NCBI RefSeq assembly: GCF_026625745.1 | Contig: NZ_CP113061.1 | Span: forward strand, 868,001 to 932,000 | Reading direction: 5' to 3' | DNA length: 64,000 nt | DNA from: Asticcacaulis sp. SL142 | GTDB lineage: Bacteria > Pseudomonadota > Alphaproteobacteria > Caulobacterales > Caulobacteraceae | Part shown: positions 18,517 through 27,488 of the stretch, piece after piece | Layout of the letters: every line of letters begins with the position of its first letter | Position numbering within the stretch: position 1 is the first letter of the stretch | The notes under the pieces: generated by a model | Databases searched by the model: none | What the model saw: only the letters and a program-made list of their open reading frames with translations | What the model was told of the DNA's origin: nothing | Translations under genes and position numbers: made by a program

Positions 18517-19266
18517 TCAGGCGGATTTTTTCATAAAGGCGGCAAAGGCTTGCGCCGCTTCGGGAGATGCCAGTTGCTCCTGGAAAATGCGCCCTTCCTC
18601 CACAATAACCGCCCACAAATCGTCAGGGGCGCGCATCAGGGATTTCGTGTGACGAAGCGCCGACGGCGACAATTTGGTCAGTTTTCGCGCGGCGGTCATG
18701 GCCGCGCCTAAAACATCATCGTCAACAACCGCCGTCGCCAGATTAAGCCGCAGCGCTTCGGATGCCGTAACCGCCTCGCCCAAAGTCATCCAGGCAAAGG
18801 CCCGTGGATGACCGACGAGTTTCGGCAATAGACGGCTGGAACCGGCTTCCGGTACCAAACCAAGCTGCACAAACGGCAGGGACAATCTCGCATCTGCTGA
18901 TAGATAGACCAGATCGCAATGCAGCAGCATGGTGGTGCCGACGCCTACGGCCTGCCCCTGAACCGCTGCCAAAAGAGGTTTGGGGAAATAGTTGATAGAC
19001 TTAAGGAATTGAAAAACCGGCAAGTCCTCAACGCCGCCATTCAGGAACCCCGACTGCATAAAATCAAGTATATCATTGCCCGCGCAAAAATCGCTCCCCT
19101 CGGCGCTCAGAACCACAGCCTTCACCTCAATATCCGCCGCTGCAGCCTCGATATGCTCACTCAAAGCCCGGTACATATCCGACGTCAGGGCATTCTTTTT
19201 GGAGGCGCGATTGAGGCGCACATGGACGATGCCATCCGTATATTCACTCAGAACCCACTCACTCAT
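18517..19266 (-). CDS. Enoyl-CoA hydratase/isomerase family protein
   Basis: A 249-residue crotonase-fold protein. The oxyanion-hole segments are SDFCAGNDI (around 58-66) and QAVGVGTTM (around 105-113), and Glu140 in LVPEAGSS is the expected catalytic acid. The second glutamate of classical hydratases is not apparent at its usual place, which fits an isomerase or another crotonase activity; this is inference. No other fatty acid oxidation gene is adjacent. Confidence 0.87.
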   Translation of the reverse strand: MSEWVLSEYTDGIVHVRLNRASKKNALTSDMYRALSEHIEAAAADIEVKAVVLSAEGSDFCAGNDILDFMQSGFLNGGVEDLPVFQFLKSINYFPKPLLAAVQGQAVGVGTTMLLHCDLVYLSADARLSLPFVQLGLVPEAGSSRLLPKLVGHPRAFAWMTLGEAVTASEALRLNLATAVVDDDVLGAAMTAARKLTKLSPSALRHTKSLMRAPDDLWAVIVEEGRIFQEQLASPEAAQAFAAFMKKSA

Positions 19267-19473
19267 GACGTTTCCTCAAGCGTGCGGCATATGCCGATAT
19301 AGAATTTTTATTTTCAGCGGTCTTTAAACATTACGCAGCGCCTTTAAGGACTTGCCATGCTTAGGCCATATCCTGTAGGCAATCTGCGTATAAAACTGAC
19401 AACACCACCCCTTATAAGCCGGGTCAAGGCCGTTGCGCTGAGGTATTCCAAAACACTCTCTCGGGAAACTACG

Positions 19474-20856
19474 ATGAACATTTTCTCAATAGCCCGCAAA
19501 CTTCCGGCAATCGTTGCGGCAGCAGCGCTCGTCATGGGCGCGGGTCAGGCTCTGGCCGCTGACGTGAAGGTGACGGACAAAACCCGCGCCAAGGGCATGG
19601 CCGATGCGCCGGCGTTGCTGGCCACCTCCGGCGTTCCATGCCAGCTTAGCGACGCCCACTTTATCGGCGAAAGCACAGCCACGGCAACGGATGGTAAAAA
19701 ATCCAAGATCGTCGTGTATGAAGTCGCCTGTCAGGCGGGGCCTGGCTATATTCTGGCCAAAAATGCCGACGGCACCATCGCCACAACCTTCAACTGCACG
19801 CAAGCCTGGTCTCAAAACGCAATCGACCCCAAAGCGACCAAGTGTTTGTTGCCTGCCAATGTGAACCACTATGCCTGGCTTCAGGAACCGGTTCAAAAGC
19901 TGAGCACGGCCTGTACCGTCAACAATGCCCGCTGGTTGGGCAGCAGCGATGAAGCCAAGATTGACCGCTACGAAGTGGGCTGTTCGGCCGGTGCGGGCGG
20001 CGTTCTGGATCTGGCGCGCGCGGGGTCTGCAAACCCCAGCACCTTTGATAACTGTCTGGTCATGGATCTGAAAAAGGTCACCTGCCAGTTCACGACCCGC
20101 GAGCAGGCGATTGCCGCAATTAAGCCTCTGGCGCAAAAGGCGTCGGCTTCGTGTCAGGTCAATAACTCCCGCCTGATCGGTCGCGTCACCGCCGACAACG
20201 AAGACTATTACGAGTTCGGCTGCGCCAATGAGGCCGGTTTCCTCGTCCGCGCCAAAACCAATGGCGACTATCTGGCCAAGATAAGCTGCGCCAATGCCGG
20301 AACTCTGGGCCCCTGCCAATACACAGACTCAGCGTCTTTGGTTGCCGGTCAGAATGCCGCCTACACCGCGACCCTGAAACAAGTCGGGATCAATTGCACG
20401 GTCGAAGCCTATAATGTTGTCGGCACCCAAACCCAGACTAACCGCGATTTCGTCGAGTTCAAATGCCCTGAGCAAGCGTTTGGCGTAATGGGTTTCTTGC
20501 CTAACGAAGGCTCAACCGCAAAAGCTGATGTGTTCGATTGCTATACCGGCATTGCCCGCAAGCGTGAGTGCACCCTGACCCCGGCTACGGTTCTGCTGGC
20601 CAACCTTGATGCCCTCGCTAAGGCCGATAAGAAGGATTGTGACGTGCAGGAAGCCCGCTATGCCGGCCTAACTGACACTGATGGCGTTCTAGTCGAACTG
20701 GCGTGCTCCAACAAGCGCGGCTACATCGCCGCCCTTGCCAAGTCACGCAAGACCTTTGAGGATATCATCGCCTGTAATATCGCCAAGAATCGTGCCGGTT
20801 ATGAAACCTGCAAAATCCCAGGTAACGGCACCTATGTTTCGGATGTGAAGCCTTAA
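19474..20856 (+). CDS. Exported protein of five four-cysteine modules, function unknown
   Basis: A 460-residue protein with a clear Sec signal peptide (about 1-29, cleavage after QALAA). The mature part contains exactly 20 cysteines in five consecutive groups of four: 56/86/108/124, 147/170/184/194, 217/240/262/271, 298/321/346/356 and 379/401/424/436. Each module begins with a C-x-V/L-x-(N/D)-A/S-R/H-x-x-G pattern, has a central Y/V-E-(V/F/L)-x-C and ends in a closely spaced Cys pair. Even cysteine number and export suggest two disulfides per module in the periplasm or outside. I do not recognise a named domain. The ATG chosen gives the signal peptide directly, with GGGA upstream; a longer in-frame extension adds 39 residues in front of the signal. 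A strong terminator follows. Confidence 0.82.
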   Translation: MNIFSIARKLPAIVAAAALVMGAGQALAADVKVTDKTRAKGMADAPALLATSGVPCQLSDAHFIGESTATATDGKKSKIVVYEVACQAGPGYILAKNADGTIATTFNCTQAWSQNAIDPKATKCLLPANVNHYAWLQEPVQKLSTACTVNNARWLGSSDEAKIDRYEVGCSAGAGGVLDLARAGSANPSTFDNCLVMDLKKVTCQFTTREQAIAAIKPLAQKASASCQVNNSRLIGRVTADNEDYYEFGCANEAGFLVRAKTNGDYLAKISCANAGTLGPCQYTDSASLVAGQNAAYTATLKQVGINCTVEAYNVVGTQTQTNRDFVEFKCPEQAFGVMGFLPNEGSTAKADVFDCYTGIARKRECTLTPATVLLANLDALAKADKKDCDVQEARYAGLTDTDGVLVELACSNKRGYIAALAKSRKTFEDIIACNIAKNRAGYETCKIPGNGTYVSDVKP

Positions 20857-20860
20857 GCTG

Positions 20861-20888
20861 AACCTCTGAACCTCTGAACCTCTGAACC
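20861..20888. repeat. Short tandem repeat AACCTCTG x3.5
   Basis: Three and a half perfect copies of the 8-mer AACCTCTG stand directly after the stop of the four-cysteine module gene and before its terminator. Possible replication slippage; no function seen. Confidence 0.7.
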
Positions 20889-20890
20889 AA

Positions 20891-20930
20891 AATAAAAACC
20901 CCGCAGGCACTAACCTGCGGGGTTTTTATT
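20891..20930. terminator. Bidirectional rho-independent terminator
   Basis: A perfect 17-bp stem, with AATAAAAACCCCGCAGG on the left arm and a CACTAA loop, carries A and T tracts that serve both strands. It sits in the convergent gap between the four-cysteine module gene and the dihydroorotase gene. Confidence 0.92.
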
Positions 20931-20945
20931 TATAGCCAACCGTCC

Positions 20946-21050
20946 ATAAATCGTGAGATTTGAGGTGAGTAGCAGGAGCTAAGCGACGGAGGTATATTAG
21001 ATACCTCCTAGCGACAGCGACGCACTAATCACCCAAAGACCACGATTTAT
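20946..21050. repeat. Palindromic repeat, copy B (103-bp core)
   Basis: Perfect inverted ends ATAAATCGTG / CACGATTTAT flank the same 103-bp core as copy A near 9.33 kb, with the central pair GGAGGTAT / ATACCTCC. The right end supplies the TAA stop codon of the minus-strand dihydroorotase gene. At several positions the two copies differ in both arms so that pairing is kept. Confidence 0.87.
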
Positions 21051-22372
21051 AATGTTTCCATGAACCGGCAGGATTCCCCCTTCGACGGCAGAACGATCTC
21101 ATCATCGCGCATGACGACCTTACCGCGGATAATGGTCGCCTTGGGCCAGCCGTGCGCCTCAAAGCCATCAAACGGTGTCCAGCCGCAGCGTGAGCGCATG
21201 TTTTCGTGCTTCAACACACGCTTATGGTTCATATCGACCAGCGTAATATCGGCGTCATAGCCTTCCGCCATGCGGCCCTTACCTGCCACACCAAACACGC
21301 GCTGAGCCCCGGCTGAGGTCAGGTCCACCAACCGCTCCAGCGACAGCTTACCGTTATTGACGTGGGTTAGCATGACTGGCAGCAGGGTTTGCACCCCCGG
21401 CATACCCGATGGTGATGCCGGATAGGGCTTTGATTTTTCCTCCAGCGTATGGGGCGCGTGGTCGGACCCCAGCACATCAGCCACACCTTGCAATATCCCG
21501 CGCCACAGGCCATCGACATGGTATTGGTTGCGGACCGGCGGGTTCATCTGGGCCAGCCCCTTTAAGCGCTCATAGGCTTCGGGAGCGACCAGGGTCAGGT
21601 GCTGCGGCGTGATCTCGACGGTGGCGATATCCTTATTCTTCGACAGGAAGTCGATCTCTTCGGCAGTCGTCACATGCAGGACGTGGATGCGTTTTCCGGC
21701 TTCACGGGCCAGTCGCACCAGACGGTGGGTCGATTGAATGGCCGATTCGGCATCGCGGACATAATCATGGCTGGTCCAGTCGCCTTCGCGCGCCAACGGA
21801 CGACGCTCAGCCAAACGGTATTCATCCTCCGAATGGAAGGTGGCGCGGCGATTAACCGCCTTAAGCACCGCCGCCACACCGGCATCATCGGCGATCAGCA
21901 ATGAGCCGGTCGAGGCGCCCATGAATACCTTAACTCCACAGCAGCCCTTCAGGCGCTCCAATTCAGCCAGATGGTTGATATTCTCGTGCGTGCCGCCGAC
22001 ATAGAAGGCATGGTCGCAGTGCATACGGTGGTGGGCGCGTTTCAGCTTATCTTCAAAGGTCGCGACATCAATGGTATTGGGGTTGGTGTTGGGCATTTCA
22101 AACACCGCCACAACCCCGCCCATGACGGCGGCCTGAGAGCCGGTTTCAAGGTCTTCTTTCCACTCAAGGCCCGGCTCACGAAAATGCACTTGGGTGTCGA
22201 TCACGCCCGGCATAGCCAGAAGGCCAGAGGCATCAAACACCTCACCGGCCTCAGTGGCGTCAAAGTGCCCAAAGCCTGCAAACTTACCGTCCTTAATGGC
22301 GATATCGCCCATACCGCGTCCCGCATGATTGATGATATCGGCATTTTTGATAATCATATCGTATGTGGGCAT
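21047..22372 (-). CDS. Dihydroorotase family protein (PyrC/amidohydrolase superfamily)
   Basis: A 441-residue class I dihydroorotase-like amidohydrolase. Conserved sites include the carboxylated-lysine candidate Lys148 in VKVFMG, His180, His233 in VLHVTTAEE and Asp304 in SDHAPHT. The usual HxH metal motif after the first strand reads DTQVHFREPG, so the first His is Gln61 while His63 is kept. I recall other alphaproteobacterial sequences annotated as dihydroorotase with the same QVHFREPG. It may be the pyrimidine enzyme (carbamoyl-aspartate to dihydroorotate) or a related cyclic amidase. No pyrB lies next to it. The stop codon is inside repeat copy B. Confidence 0.85.
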   Translation of the reverse strand: MPTYDMIIKNADIINHAGRGMGDIAIKDGKFAGFGHFDATEAGEVFDASGLLAMPGVIDTQVHFREPGLEWKEDLETGSQAAVMGGVVAVFEMPNTNPNTIDVATFEDKLKRAHHRMHCDHAFYVGGTHENINHLAELERLKGCCGVKVFMGASTGSLLIADDAGVAAVLKAVNRRATFHSEDEYRLAERRPLAREGDWTSHDYVRDAESAIQSTHRLVRLAREAGKRIHVLHVTTAEEIDFLSKNKDIATVEITPQHLTLVAPEAYERLKGLAQMNPPVRNQYHVDGLWRGILQGVADVLGSDHAPHTLEEKSKPYPASPSGMPGVQTLLPVMLTHVNNGKLSLERLVDLTSAGAQRVFGVAGKGRMAEGYDADITLVDMNHKRVLKHENMRSRCGWTPFDGFEAHGWPKATIIRGKVVMRDDEIVLPSKGESCRFMETL

Positions 22373-22521
22373 GACCGGCTCCGTTCGGTTTGGATTTATG
22401 GCCGCGTCTTACACCTTTTCAGGGCGGGCAGGCCAGACATTTTAACGTGTTTGCGCAGAGGTTTACCTTGCAGCGACACCTTAACGCGCCCAAATAAGAC
22501 TGAGATTTTCAGGAACCCGCC

Positions 22522-23370
22522 ATGACCCAAATTGCCGCCCTGCCCCACCGCGCCTTGATCGGCTTTACCGGCCCGGACTGGGCCAAATTCCTTCAAGGGC
22601 AATCGACCATCAACCTTGATAAGATCATGGCTGATGTCGAAGCGGGGCGGTTGAATAAGCTCTATTATGCGGCCTTTTTGACGCCGCAGGGTAAGATGAT
22701 CACCGATGCTTTCATCTATACTGTGTCCGCCGAAGAAGCTTGGCTCGATATTCCGCGTGACCTGCGCGATGAAATGTTTACGCGGCTAAACCTCTACAAG
22801 CTGCGAGCCAAAATCACCTTATCCAAGCTGGATAACCCTGTGTTTGCAGCCTTTGGCGGGCCCCTGCTTGCCGGTTTCAGTGAAGACCCGCGCGCCGCTA
22901 TTATCGGTCAGGACGGCCAATTGGGCCTCAGCTACGCCCCGCAGATCGCCACGGCTGAACTCAGCGCGTGGATAGACTATCGCCTGACCCATGGCCTGAG
23001 TGATCCGGTGTTCGATTATCCGCGCGAGTATCTGTACCCCATTGATGCCAATCTCGATCTGCTCGAAGCCATTGATTTCAAAAAAGGCTGCTTTGTCGGT
23101 CAGGAAACGACCTCACGCATGAAACGGCGCGGCCATATCAAGAACCGTATCCTGCCGCTTAAGGTCACCATAGATGCGCCGTTTGAAACCGAGGTGCTGA
23201 ACGGTGAACGCCGCGCCGGTGAGATTTTGACCTCACAGCCGCCCCGTGCTTTGGGCCTGATGCGGCTTGATCGCACCTCCGGCGCTCTGACCGTCAGCGG
23301 ACAGGCCGCCACGCTTGACATCCCCGACTGGTTGCAGCCCCATATCGCGGTCGCCAACCCCGCCGGATAA
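22522..23370 (+). CDS. ygfZ: Folate-binding YgfZ/GcvT-like iron-sulfur maturation protein
   Basis: A 282-residue GcvT-like protein. The YgfZ signature KKGCFVGQE with Cys190 is intact, followed by TTSRMKRRGHIKNR. In E. coli this protein uses tetrahydrofolate to help assemble or repair Fe-S clusters, for example in MiaB. It starts after a short gap on the plus strand and is followed five bases later by tag, which suggests a two-gene operon. Confidence 0.92.
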   Translation: MTQIAALPHRALIGFTGPDWAKFLQGQSTINLDKIMADVEAGRLNKLYYAAFLTPQGKMITDAFIYTVSAEEAWLDIPRDLRDEMFTRLNLYKLRAKITLSKLDNPVFAAFGGPLLAGFSEDPRAAIIGQDGQLGLSYAPQIATAELSAWIDYRLTHGLSDPVFDYPREYLYPIDANLDLLEAIDFKKGCFVGQETTSRMKRRGHIKNRILPLKVTIDAPFETEVLNGERRAGEILTSQPPRALGLMRLDRTSGALTVSGQAATLDIPDWLQPHIAVANPAG

Positions 23371-23375
23371 ACCTA

Positions 23376-23954
23376 ATGAGATGCCCCTGGGCCGAAGCCC
23401 ATCCCGAATATGGCCCCTATCATGACTTTGAGTGGGGCACGCCCGTTTATGATTCGCGCGCACTCTATGAAAAGCTAGTGCTGGATGGTTTTCAAGCGGG
23501 ACTGTCGTGGATTACAGTCCTTCGCAAACGAGACGCCCTGCGTGAGGCGTTTCAGGGTTTTGATCCGGAGATTGTGGCCCGCTTTGATGAGGCCGATGTT
23601 GAGCGGTTGATGAATGACGCCCGCATCATTCGGTCACGTACCAAGATCAATTCCGCCATCCATAATGCGCGTGTCACCCTGAAACTGCGCGATCAGGGCA
23701 TTGAGCTATCCGACCTGATCTGGGGAGCCCAGGATTACAAACCACAGGTCAACCACTATGCCGAAAACACTCAGATACCAGCGCAAACCGAAGCCTCAAT
23801 TGCCTTATCAAAGCTCTTGAAATCCAAGGGCTATAAGTTTTGCGGCCCGACCATCGTCTATGCCTTCATGCAGGCGGTGGGTCTAGTCAATGATCACCTG
23901 ATATCCTGTGATCGTCACCAGACCCTGATCGCTATTAGTGAACGACGTCCTTAG
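23376..23954 (+). CDS. tag: DNA-3-methyladenine glycosylase I
   Basis: Tag excises 3-methyladenine from alkylated DNA. The 192-residue protein opens with MRCPWAE, whose Cys is a zinc ligand, and has the conserved FEWGTPVYDS, GFQAGLSWITVLRKR and NDHLISCDRH segments, the last carrying further zinc ligands. It closely follows ygfZ. Its 3' end overlaps the converging peptide-transporter gene by 20 bases. Confidence 0.93.
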   Translation: MRCPWAEAHPEYGPYHDFEWGTPVYDSRALYEKLVLDGFQAGLSWITVLRKRDALREAFQGFDPEIVARFDEADVERLMNDARIIRSRTKINSAIHNARVTLKLRDQGIELSDLIWGAQDYKPQVNHYAENTQIPAQTEASIALSKLLKSKGYKFCGPTIVYAFMQAVGLVNDHLISCDRHQTLIAISERRP

Positions 23955-25815
23955 TTGTGTCGTTGGCGCCGTAAGACCAGTGCTTGATGAAGAAGGACAG
24001 CACAAACAGGCCCACGCCCAAACCAACGCCCCACAGGCCGATGCTCCAGAACACATCCAGCGATGATTTCAGCGATGCGGCCTGATCCAGCACCTGCCCG
24101 CCCACGGTTGCGGTTGAGGTATGGCCGGCGATAATACCCGCCAGATACTGGGCGGCGGATGAGGCCAGGAACCAAATGGCCATCATGGTCGACACAATCA
24201 CCGGCGGCGAGAGCTTGGTGATCTGCGACAAGCCGACCGGCGACAGGGCCAGTTCACCCCAGGTATGCAGCAAATAGGTCATGGACAGGAAGATCAGCGG
24301 CACCCGGAACGCACCGTCGGCGAAATTCGCCCCCCACACCAGCAACATGAAGCCCAAGCCCACATTGACCAGACCGAATGAGAACTTCTTGACGGGATCG
24401 GGGTCAGCGCCGCGGCGGCCGAGGAAGGTGAAAATCGCCGCAAAGACCGGCGCAAAAATCAGGATAAAGCCGGAGTTGAACGACTGCACCTGTGAGGCGG
24501 TCAGGGTCATATCAACAAAGACGTAACCTGCGGGTACGGTAAGGGCGGCCAGTTGCGCAGGCGTGGCCAGAACGAAACTTTGGCCCAGAAGGTTAAAGAT
24601 GACCGGCGCATCAATGAGGTTCAGGTTCGTGTTACGGGCCGCAAACAGGTTGAGCGAAGACCCCGCCTGCTCAAACAGCGTAAAGAAAATCACCGACGCA
24701 AAGATCAGCACAAACGCCAGACCTAACCGGTAATTCTCTTCTCTGGAAAATTTGGTGACCATAGTCAGAACGACATAGCCGATGATGCCAAGCGATGATG
24801 CCAACAGGAACCAGCCCACAATATCATTGCGCTGAACCATGAAATAGATAACCGGCAAGGCCAGAATGGACGCGCCATAAATCAACCATTCCTGACTGAT
24901 AGGGCCCGCCACCGGCTTTTTAAGCTGCTGCGGTGCCGGCGGTTCGCCATTGCCCTGCAGCCACGGTTTGCCGAGCACGAACACAACCAGACCGGCCAGC
25001 ATCCCAAGGCCGGCCAAACCGAAGCCATAGCCCCAGCCATAGGTTTCGCCCAGCAGGCCACACAGAATGGCCGCCCAGAACCCGCCCAGGTTGATGCCGT
25101 AATAATAGAGCGTAAAGCCCGAATCGCGGCGGGGGTCCCGGTCGGGATAAAGTTGGCCGACGATCGAGGATATATTGGGTTTAAGGTAGCCCACCCCCAT
25201 GATGATCAGCGAAATCGACAGGAAGAACGCATGTTCCGCCCACGGCGTGATTTTCTTGACGCCGGTCTCAAACGATCCTGACTCAAGTACCGGAGGCAAG
25301 GCCGATCCGGCGGGCAGACCCACAATCTCGAGCCCGCCCGATTTGGTCGGCGCCACCGCATAGGCCTCATCACCAACCTTAAGCAGCGGGTTGGACAAAT
25401 GATTGCCCTCGCGCACGAACTCATAGGTCGCCCCCTGATGGGTCAGTGTCTGCACGTTCGGCGAACCTTCCAGCGCCATGCCGCCATGCCCAAGCACCAG
25501 GAGAATAGCCCCGAACACAATCGCCTTACGGGTTCCCAGGTATTTATCGGCCATCAACCCACCAATCAGCGGCAGGAGATATACCAGTGTCGTATAGGAC
25601 GCGTATTGCTGGCTGGCCTTTTCGTCGCTGAACAGGAAATGCTTGGTCAGGTAAAAGATCAAAAGCGCTCGCATACCGTAGTAGGAAAAACGCTCCCACA
25701 TTTCGGCAAAGAACAGCACAAACAATCCCTTCGGGTGGTTGCGCATCTGCATGACGACGGGAATCGCCGTCAGGATCGTGACAATAATGCCGGCGGCGAT
25801 AACGATATTTATCAT
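23935..25815 (-). CDS. POT family proton-dependent oligopeptide transporter
   Basis: A 626-residue MFS peptide symporter of the POT/PTR2 family. The diagnostic E-x-x-E-R-F-x-Y-Y-G motif is present as EMWERFSYYG at 38-47, along with GYLKPNISSIVGQLYP and FFTLFEQAGSSLN, also typical. It is longer than the roughly 500 residues usual for bacterial members because of a hydrophilic insertion of about 75 residues (approximately 116-190) in the predicted periplasmic loop after the third helix, and a second loop insertion near residues 400-440. Substrate is presumed to be di- or tripeptides. An inverted repeat that may be an operator lies about 45-60 bases upstream. Confidence 0.9.
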   Translation of the reverse strand: MINIVIAAGIIVTILTAIPVVMQMRNHPKGLFVLFFAEMWERFSYYGMRALLIFYLTKHFLFSDEKASQQYASYTTLVYLLPLIGGLMADKYLGTRKAIVFGAILLVLGHGGMALEGSPNVQTLTHQGATYEFVREGNHLSNPLLKVGDEAYAVAPTKSGGLEIVGLPAGSALPPVLESGSFETGVKKITPWAEHAFFLSISLIIMGVGYLKPNISSIVGQLYPDRDPRRDSGFTLYYYGINLGGFWAAILCGLLGETYGWGYGFGLAGLGMLAGLVVFVLGKPWLQGNGEPPAPQQLKKPVAGPISQEWLIYGASILALPVIYFMVQRNDIVGWFLLASSLGIIGYVVLTMVTKFSREENYRLGLAFVLIFASVIFFTLFEQAGSSLNLFAARNTNLNLIDAPVIFNLLGQSFVLATPAQLAALTVPAGYVFVDMTLTASQVQSFNSGFILIFAPVFAAIFTFLGRRGADPDPVKKFSFGLVNVGLGFMLLVWGANFADGAFRVPLIFLSMTYLLHTWGELALSPVGLSQITKLSPPVIVSTMMAIWFLASSAAQYLAGIIAGHTSTATVGGQVLDQAASLKSSLDVFWSIGLWGVGLGVGLFVLSFFIKHWSYGANDTTKDVVH

Positions 25816-25860
25816 TCTGCTTAGGTCTCTTTGTGAGGCTGACGCAACAATTTATACGGT

Positions 25861-25878
25861 ATACGATACATGTCGTAT
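25861..25878. promoter_or_regulatory. Dyad ATACGA-N6-TCGTAT upstream of the POT transporter
   Basis: A perfect 6-bp inverted repeat with a six-base spacer, set in an AT-rich stretch 46 bases before the transporter start. The layout resembles an operator for a dimeric repressor (GntR-, LacI- or TetR-type). No regulator gene is adjacent, so the regulator is unknown. Confidence 0.4.
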
Positions 25879-25951
25879 ATACGTCACGAAAAGAACAGCA
25901 AAATAAAATTTTGGCAAGTCAGATTGTTTCAAACGGGACAATCCGAGGAAT

Positions 25952-27322
25952 TTAATAAGCATATTCCCCGTAGAGGCGGCTTACATCCCCGCCCCAGCGA
26001 CCGTGGTACGCTTCCAGAAGACGCTCAGCCGGTGTGATTCCGCTTTCGGCGATCTCGAACAGTTCGCCAAGATATCCCGTTTCATCGACCATGCCGCCCG
26101 ATAGGCGATTCCGGCGTTTTAGGCCCTCGCGGGCGATGTTCAGGGTCTCCAGCGCGATTTCCTGAACCGGACGCCCTGCGATCGTGCCTTTCAGGCCGGT
26201 TTTGGCCGCCATGCCGCGCAGGGTGTCGTGGTCTTCGAGGCTCCAACCCTTGACCATATCCCACGCGGCTTCGAGGGAAGTCTGATCGTACAACAGTCCG
26301 GCCCAAAGCGCAGGGAGTGCGCAAATCCGGCTCCACGGCCCACCGTCAGCCCCGCGCATCTCAAGGTATTTTTTAAGGCGCACTTCCGGGAACAGCGTCG
26401 TCAAATGATCCGCCCAGTCGTCGATATTTGGCAATTCACCCGGCAAGGCTGGCAATTCACCCTTTAAGAATGATCGGAAACTCTGGCCCGATGCATCGAT
26501 GTAGCCGCCATTGGGCGCACCATAGCGTTTGACGAAATACATAGGCACATCAAGGGCATATTGCGCATACCTCTCAAACCCGAAGCCATCCTCAAACACA
26601 AACCCTAACATGCCCGTGCGATCGGCATCGGTGTCGGTCCAGACATTGGCGCGAGCCGACAGGAAGCCGTTGGGCTTGCCCTCGGTGAACGGCGAGCAGG
26701 CAAACAGGGCCGTCGCAATAGGTTGCAAGGCCAGCGACACACGGAACTTTAAAATCATGTCCGCTTCGGACGAATAATCAAGATTGGCCTGGATGGTCGA
26801 GGTGCGCAGCATCATATCAAGGCCTAAGTCGCCCACCTTGGGCATATAGCTGCGCATGATATTATAGCGCCCCTTGGGCATGACCGGGGTTTCTGCCCGC
26901 GTCCACAGGGGCGAAAAGCCTACGCCTAGAAACCCAAGCCCGATTTCGGAGGCCACGGCCTTAACCTCTTCAAGGTGCTGGCCCGTTTCACTACAAATAT
27001 CGTGAACGGTCTCAAGCGGCGCCCCTGACAGTTCAAACTGTCCGCCAGGTTCAAGAGATACCGAAGCGCCGTCCCGCAGCAGGGCAATGACATGGCCGTC
27101 TTCAAATACCGGTGTCCAGCCAAACCGTTGCAGGCCCTCCAGCATGGCCTTGATGCCGTTTGGCCCCTCATAGGTGGGACGACGCAGCGTTTTAAGATCA
27201 AAGACGAACTTTTCATGCTCAGCGCCAATGCGCCACGCCTCGCGCGGTTTACAGCCGCTTTCAAAATAGGCGATCAGTTCCTCATGGCGCTCTATAGGCT
27301 TTGAAAATTCCTTTAAGGCCAT
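25952..27322 (-). CDS. gshA: Glutamate-cysteine ligase (plant/alphaproteobacterial type)
   Basis: The 456-residue enzyme makes gamma-glutamylcysteine, the first step of glutathione synthesis. It matches the plant-like class: WRIGAEHEKFVFD near the start, LLRDGASVSLEPGGQFELSG in two conserved blocks, and YMPKVGDLGLDMMLRTSTIQ in the middle. Length is normal for that class. It lies downstream of rsmE on the same strand with a gap of about 165 bases holding a small hairpin, so it may have its own promoter. Glutathione reductase is encoded at 35.9 kb. Confidence 0.95.
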   Translation of the reverse strand: MALKEFSKPIERHEELIAYFESGCKPREAWRIGAEHEKFVFDLKTLRRPTYEGPNGIKAMLEGLQRFGWTPVFEDGHVIALLRDGASVSLEPGGQFELSGAPLETVHDICSETGQHLEEVKAVASEIGLGFLGVGFSPLWTRAETPVMPKGRYNIMRSYMPKVGDLGLDMMLRTSTIQANLDYSSEADMILKFRVSLALQPIATALFACSPFTEGKPNGFLSARANVWTDTDADRTGMLGFVFEDGFGFERYAQYALDVPMYFVKRYGAPNGGYIDASGQSFRSFLKGELPALPGELPNIDDWADHLTTLFPEVRLKKYLEMRGADGGPWSRICALPALWAGLLYDQTSLEAAWDMVKGWSLEDHDTLRGMAAKTGLKGTIAGRPVQEIALETLNIAREGLKRRNRLSGGMVDETGYLGELFEIAESGITPAERLLEAYHGRWGGDVSRLYGEYAY

Positions 27323-27488
27323 GAAACACCTGTATCTCTGTAAGTCTTTGAAACTGTAACCGGAAAGGTTCCGGCTCTATATGTGCGGGTCTTTGGATGA
27401 ATACAAGCGCGCACGCGCATATTCTTTTGAGGTTACGTGCATGAACTGCGGGCAAGGATCAATAAAGCGAAAAAATCTAAAGTGCCCC

